Shown here: one piece after another, positions 62,237-64,000 of the stretch | How positions within the stretch are numbered: the first letter of the stretch is position 1 | Layout of the letters: every line of letters begins with the position of its first letter | Assembly: GCA_023443125.1 (NCBI GenBank) | Contig: JAEZVO010000027.1 | Coordinates: 11,012-75,011 of the forward strand | DNA from: Actinomycetes bacterium | GTDB lineage: Bacteria > Actinomycetota > Actinomycetes > Propionibacteriales > Propionibacteriaceae | Direction of reading: 5' to 3' | DNA length: 64,000 nt | Made by a program: the position numbers and the translations under genes | Notes under the pieces: model-generated | What the model was told of the DNA's origin: nothing | What the model saw: only the letters and a program-made list of their open reading frames with translations | Databases searched by the model: none

Positions 62237-63166
62237 CTATGCCTTGTCAGCCTGGATGATCCCGCAGATCTCGTCGGTGGTGATCTGCGCGTACGAGCGC
62301 CCGTCGGGGCCGTGTTCTCGTCGTCCTAGGTACCCTTTCGCGCCCGCGTGCTCCATGGGGCCGATTGTGCGGCGCTCGAACCGGTCCGAGCGCCGAATGC
62401 GCCCGTATGGCGAGAGCGGCGCCGTGACCCAGCGCCCTGGGAATGCGACGTTGCCGATGTAGTGGAGTCGGTCGCCGGTGCCGGTGAGGTGCCATACTTG
62501 CTGCATCTTGTCGAGGCCGGGATCGTCGCCGAAGATGCCTCCTATGGAGATGAGGTTGACGGGGATACCGAAGCGGTCGAGGAACCAGCCGGCACCGAGC
62601 GCCATCTGCGCCCCACCGGAGAACCCGATGAGTGTGACGGGCACGCCGCTACCCCGGACGTAACCTTTGTGTTGGAGTGAACGCCAGATCTCCTGCGCCA
62701 GACCGATATTCAACGTTGGGCCGTAGCGCGGGTCGGCGGAGACGAGCACTTGTGCCACGTTGCGCAGATTGATCAGCATCGGCAACACCAGTGGGAATCG
62801 TCCGCGGCGTAGCTTATCGAGAGTCCCCCACAGCCAGGCTGTGGTGCGTTGCAGCAGACCTTGGTTGTTCACCGCATAGGGGAACACGTCGTCGACGATA
62901 CGCACGCCTGGCATCCGCCGCGCCAACTCATCCAGCCACGCTTGTTCTCGACGAGACAGCTCGCCGCCCAGCGTTCCCACTCCAGATAGGTAGACCAGGT
63001 AGTGCTCGGAAGAAGGTTCCGGGGACGTCTCCAGCGCGAGCTGTTCCATCGTTTGCTGCACTTCGCGTTCGCCGCGATCGGCCCACCAGTTCAGCGATTC
63101 CAGCGGGGACAACAGTACGAACAGCACCACGACCAGTACCGCGCCCCAGATCAGCGAGCTCATCAT
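62237..63166 (-). CDS. Membrane-anchored alpha/beta-hydrolase-like protein of unknown function
   Basis: 309 residues. One N-terminal membrane helix (LIWGAVLVVVLFVLLSPL, about 5-22) is not followed by a lipobox, so the protein is probably anchored. The body looks like an alpha/beta hydrolase: YLVYLSGVGTLGG as the first strand and the nucleophile elbow LIGFSGGAQMALGAG (Ser about residue 192, G-x-S-x-G), with a possible late Asp/His in TGTGDRLHYIG. Start: ATG at 63166, overlapping the upstream membrane gene by ATGA; a second ATG follows directly. Substrate unknown. The two genes form one unit. Confidence 0.7.
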   Translation of the reverse strand: MMSSLIWGAVLVVVLFVLLSPLESLNWWADRGEREVQQTMEQLALETSPEPSSEHYLVYLSGVGTLGGELSRREQAWLDELARRMPGVRIVDDVFPYAVNNQGLLQRTTAWLWGTLDKLRRGRFPLVLPMLINLRNVAQVLVSADPRYGPTLNIGLAQEIWRSLQHKGYVRGSGVPVTLIGFSGGAQMALGAGWFLDRFGIPVNLISIGGIFGDDPGLDKMQQVWHLTGTGDRLHYIGNVAFPGRWVTAPLSPYGRIRRSDRFERRTIGPMEHAGAKGYLGRREHGPDGRSYAQITTDEICGIIQADKA

Positions 63167-63804
63167 CGTGTGAGCTCCTTATGCTGCCCCACGGGAACCA
63201 TGGGCGTGCCGGCGAGGATGTCGCGCGAGCGAACGAAGGTTGGTCTGCCGGATGCGAGCGTCCACAGCCGCCCCAGTACCCGGTTGAGCGGTTCGGCGAG
63301 CAACCTGGACAGAATTTGCATGACGAGCCAGCCAGCGATGGTGATGGCCAGCGCCGACCAACGCCCTAGGCTGAACGCGTGCAGGGTGCCCACCCAGATG
63401 ATGAGGTAGCTCCAGACCTCGAGCAGACGCCCAATCCCCAGCCCGATATGCGGCATGGCAGTGATGAATGCGAACACGTGTGGCGCAAGCGCTAGGAGCG
63501 CCACTTCGATGAGCGGTATCAGCGGCATGGCGCGCATTAGCACCAGCGATCCGATACACCAGATCATCGTCGCTTGAATCACGTAGAGGGAGACGAGCAG
63601 CAGAGCATTCACGAGCACACTCGTGAGGAGTCTGAGGCCAGCAATGTGGTTGATCTTCAGTACCGCGACGTGCCCGAGCATTGATGACAGGCCGGCAAGA
63701 AGCGCCACCCACGCGGCGATCTGCCAGGTGAGGCTGTCGGGCTGATGGAAAATGGTCGGGTCCAGTCGCAACGCAGCAGCCAACGTCGCGAGCACTTCCA
63801 GCAC
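63163..63804 (-). CDS. Multi-pass membrane protein of unknown function
   Basis: 213 residues with five or six predicted membrane helices (about 28-50, 58-95 as two, 98-120, 130-150, 155-175) and a basic cytoplasmic end (RPTFVRSRDI...GQHKELTR). No domain is recognised. It overlaps the hydrolase-like gene by 4 bases, so the two probably work together at the membrane. Start: GTG at 63804 with no ribosome binding site; TAGACT (63817-63812) lies exactly 7 bases upstream, as for other leaderless genes of this window. Confidence 0.65.
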   Translation of the reverse strand: MLEVLATLAAALRLDPTIFHQPDSLTWQIAAWVALLAGLSSMLGHVAVLKINHIAGLRLLTSVLVNALLLVSLYVIQATMIWCIGSLVLMRAMPLIPLIEVALLALAPHVFAFITAMPHIGLGIGRLLEVWSYLIIWVGTLHAFSLGRWSALAITIAGWLVMQILSRLLAEPLNRVLGRLWTLASGRPTFVRSRDILAGTPMVPVGQHKELTR

Positions 63805-63811
63805 GCACTCG

Positions 63812-63817
63812 AGTCTA
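63812..63817 (-). promoter_or_regulatory. Leaderless-type -10 element of the membrane-protein/hydrolase pair
   Basis: Minus-strand TAGACT, 7 bases before the GTG at 63804. Confidence 0.4.
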
Positions 63818-63848
63818 ACCCCCGCGTCCAGACACAGCTGGCGGAGTA

Positions 63849-64000
63849 TCAGGAGCGCGGGTAGCGATGCGGCACGCGCAGTTGCTGCAGGGCTTCTGCG
63901 ACGGCGTGTTCCAGGTTGCGGGCGCCTTCGGCGAGCGCGGTGTCGAGGTCTGTCGCAGGGTCGACGATGGGCACGGCGGCGAGCACACCGTCGGGCAGTG
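63849..64000 (-). CDS. 3' end of an unidentified gene
   Basis: An open frame enters from the window's right edge and ends with TGA at 63849. The last 49 or so residues include LPDGVLAAVPIVDPATDLDT and a helix EGARNLEHAVAEALQQLR before a basic end PHRYPRS. Codon use fits the genome. Too little is present to name the product. Confidence 0.5.
   Translation of the reverse strand, partial: LPDGVLAAVPIVDPATDLDTALAEGARNLEHAVAEALQQLRVPHRYPRS

Noticed and set aside
1..64000. Search by eye for tRNA, rRNA, CRISPR repeats, insertion sequences and riboswitches
   Set aside because: Nothing supportable was found; no cobalamin riboswitch before nrdJ, no magnesium riboswitch before corA and no terminal inverted repeats or transposase genes.

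Overview
The window looks like a chromosomal segment of a high-G+C Gram-positive bacterium (Actinomycetota), most likely of the Propionibacteriaceae or a near relative. The evidence is the conserved actinobacterial block ftsK-rimO-pgsA-cinA-clgR-(DUF3046)-recA-recX-rny-miaB-miaA-dapF-hflX-dinG followed by lexA/nrdR, an A/K/T-rich SigA N-terminus, a SigB-type second sigma factor, a B12-dependent ribonucleotide reductase, RecBCD, and a DUF222/HNH protein. The genus is inference. I see no rRNA, tRNA, CRISPR array or insertion sequence, and no gene-free stretch longer than about 200 bases.

Layout. 1-8.4 kb: the 5' part of uvrD2 is divergent from a tightly packed recC-recB-recD operon. 8.4-14.1 kb: an aspartate/aromatic aminotransferase, sigA, sigB, a TesB thioesterase and a lipoprotein. 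14.2-20.1 kb: an operon of a YbjN-like chaperone, a flavin-fold protein, a universal stress protein and the helicase HrpA. 20.2-23.2 kb: corA and ilvD, tail to tail. 23.3-25.6 kb: a three-gene operon with type VII secretion (WXG100/YbaB) features. 25.8-28.6 kb: a cupin, a DUF2871 membrane protein and a TlrC-like ABC-F ATPase. 28.7-30.0 kb: a lower-G+C, transfer-like pair of a helix-turn-helix protein and a nucleotidyltransferase (toxin-antitoxin-like). 30.1-35 kb: nrdJ, nrdR, a small membrane protein and lexA. 35-45 kb: pntBA, dinG, hflX, dapF, miaA, a small MT0933-like protein and miaB. 45-47.5 kb: a sialidase-like protein and an aldose epimerase. 47.5-57 kb: rny, recX, recA, DUF3046, a DeoR regulator, clgR, cinA, pgsA, rimO and ftsK. 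57-64 kb: thiL, ddl, trmO, plsC, a DUF222/HNH protein, a hydrolase/membrane-protein pair and the 3' end of an unknown gene.

The strongest theme is DNA-damage control written in the intergenic regions. LexA-box matches lie at recA, at the small membrane gene divergent from lexA (two boxes around a good promoter), at lexA itself (a partial site) and exactly inside the promoter spacer of the DUF222/HNH gene. Matches to the LexA-independent PafBC/RecA-NDp promoter (TTGTCRGTG-N8-TANNNT) lie at recA and, back to back, at uvrD2 and recCBD. A pair of NrdR boxes exactly 32 bp apart covers the start of nrdR-nrdJ, and an ECF-type GGAAC-N17-CGTT promoter precedes sigB.

A second theme is leaderless transcription. 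Nine genes have a TANNNT hexamer 6 or 7 bases before the start codon. They include the divergent pair DUF3046/deoR, whose two -10 elements overlap as one symmetric bidirectional promoter. The best candidates for undescribed biology are the SOS-controlled 109-residue membrane protein that sits where ChiZ/DivS sits in other actinobacteria, the HTH/nucleotidyltransferase pair, the LexA-controlled HNH protein and the orphan WXG100/YbaB operon.
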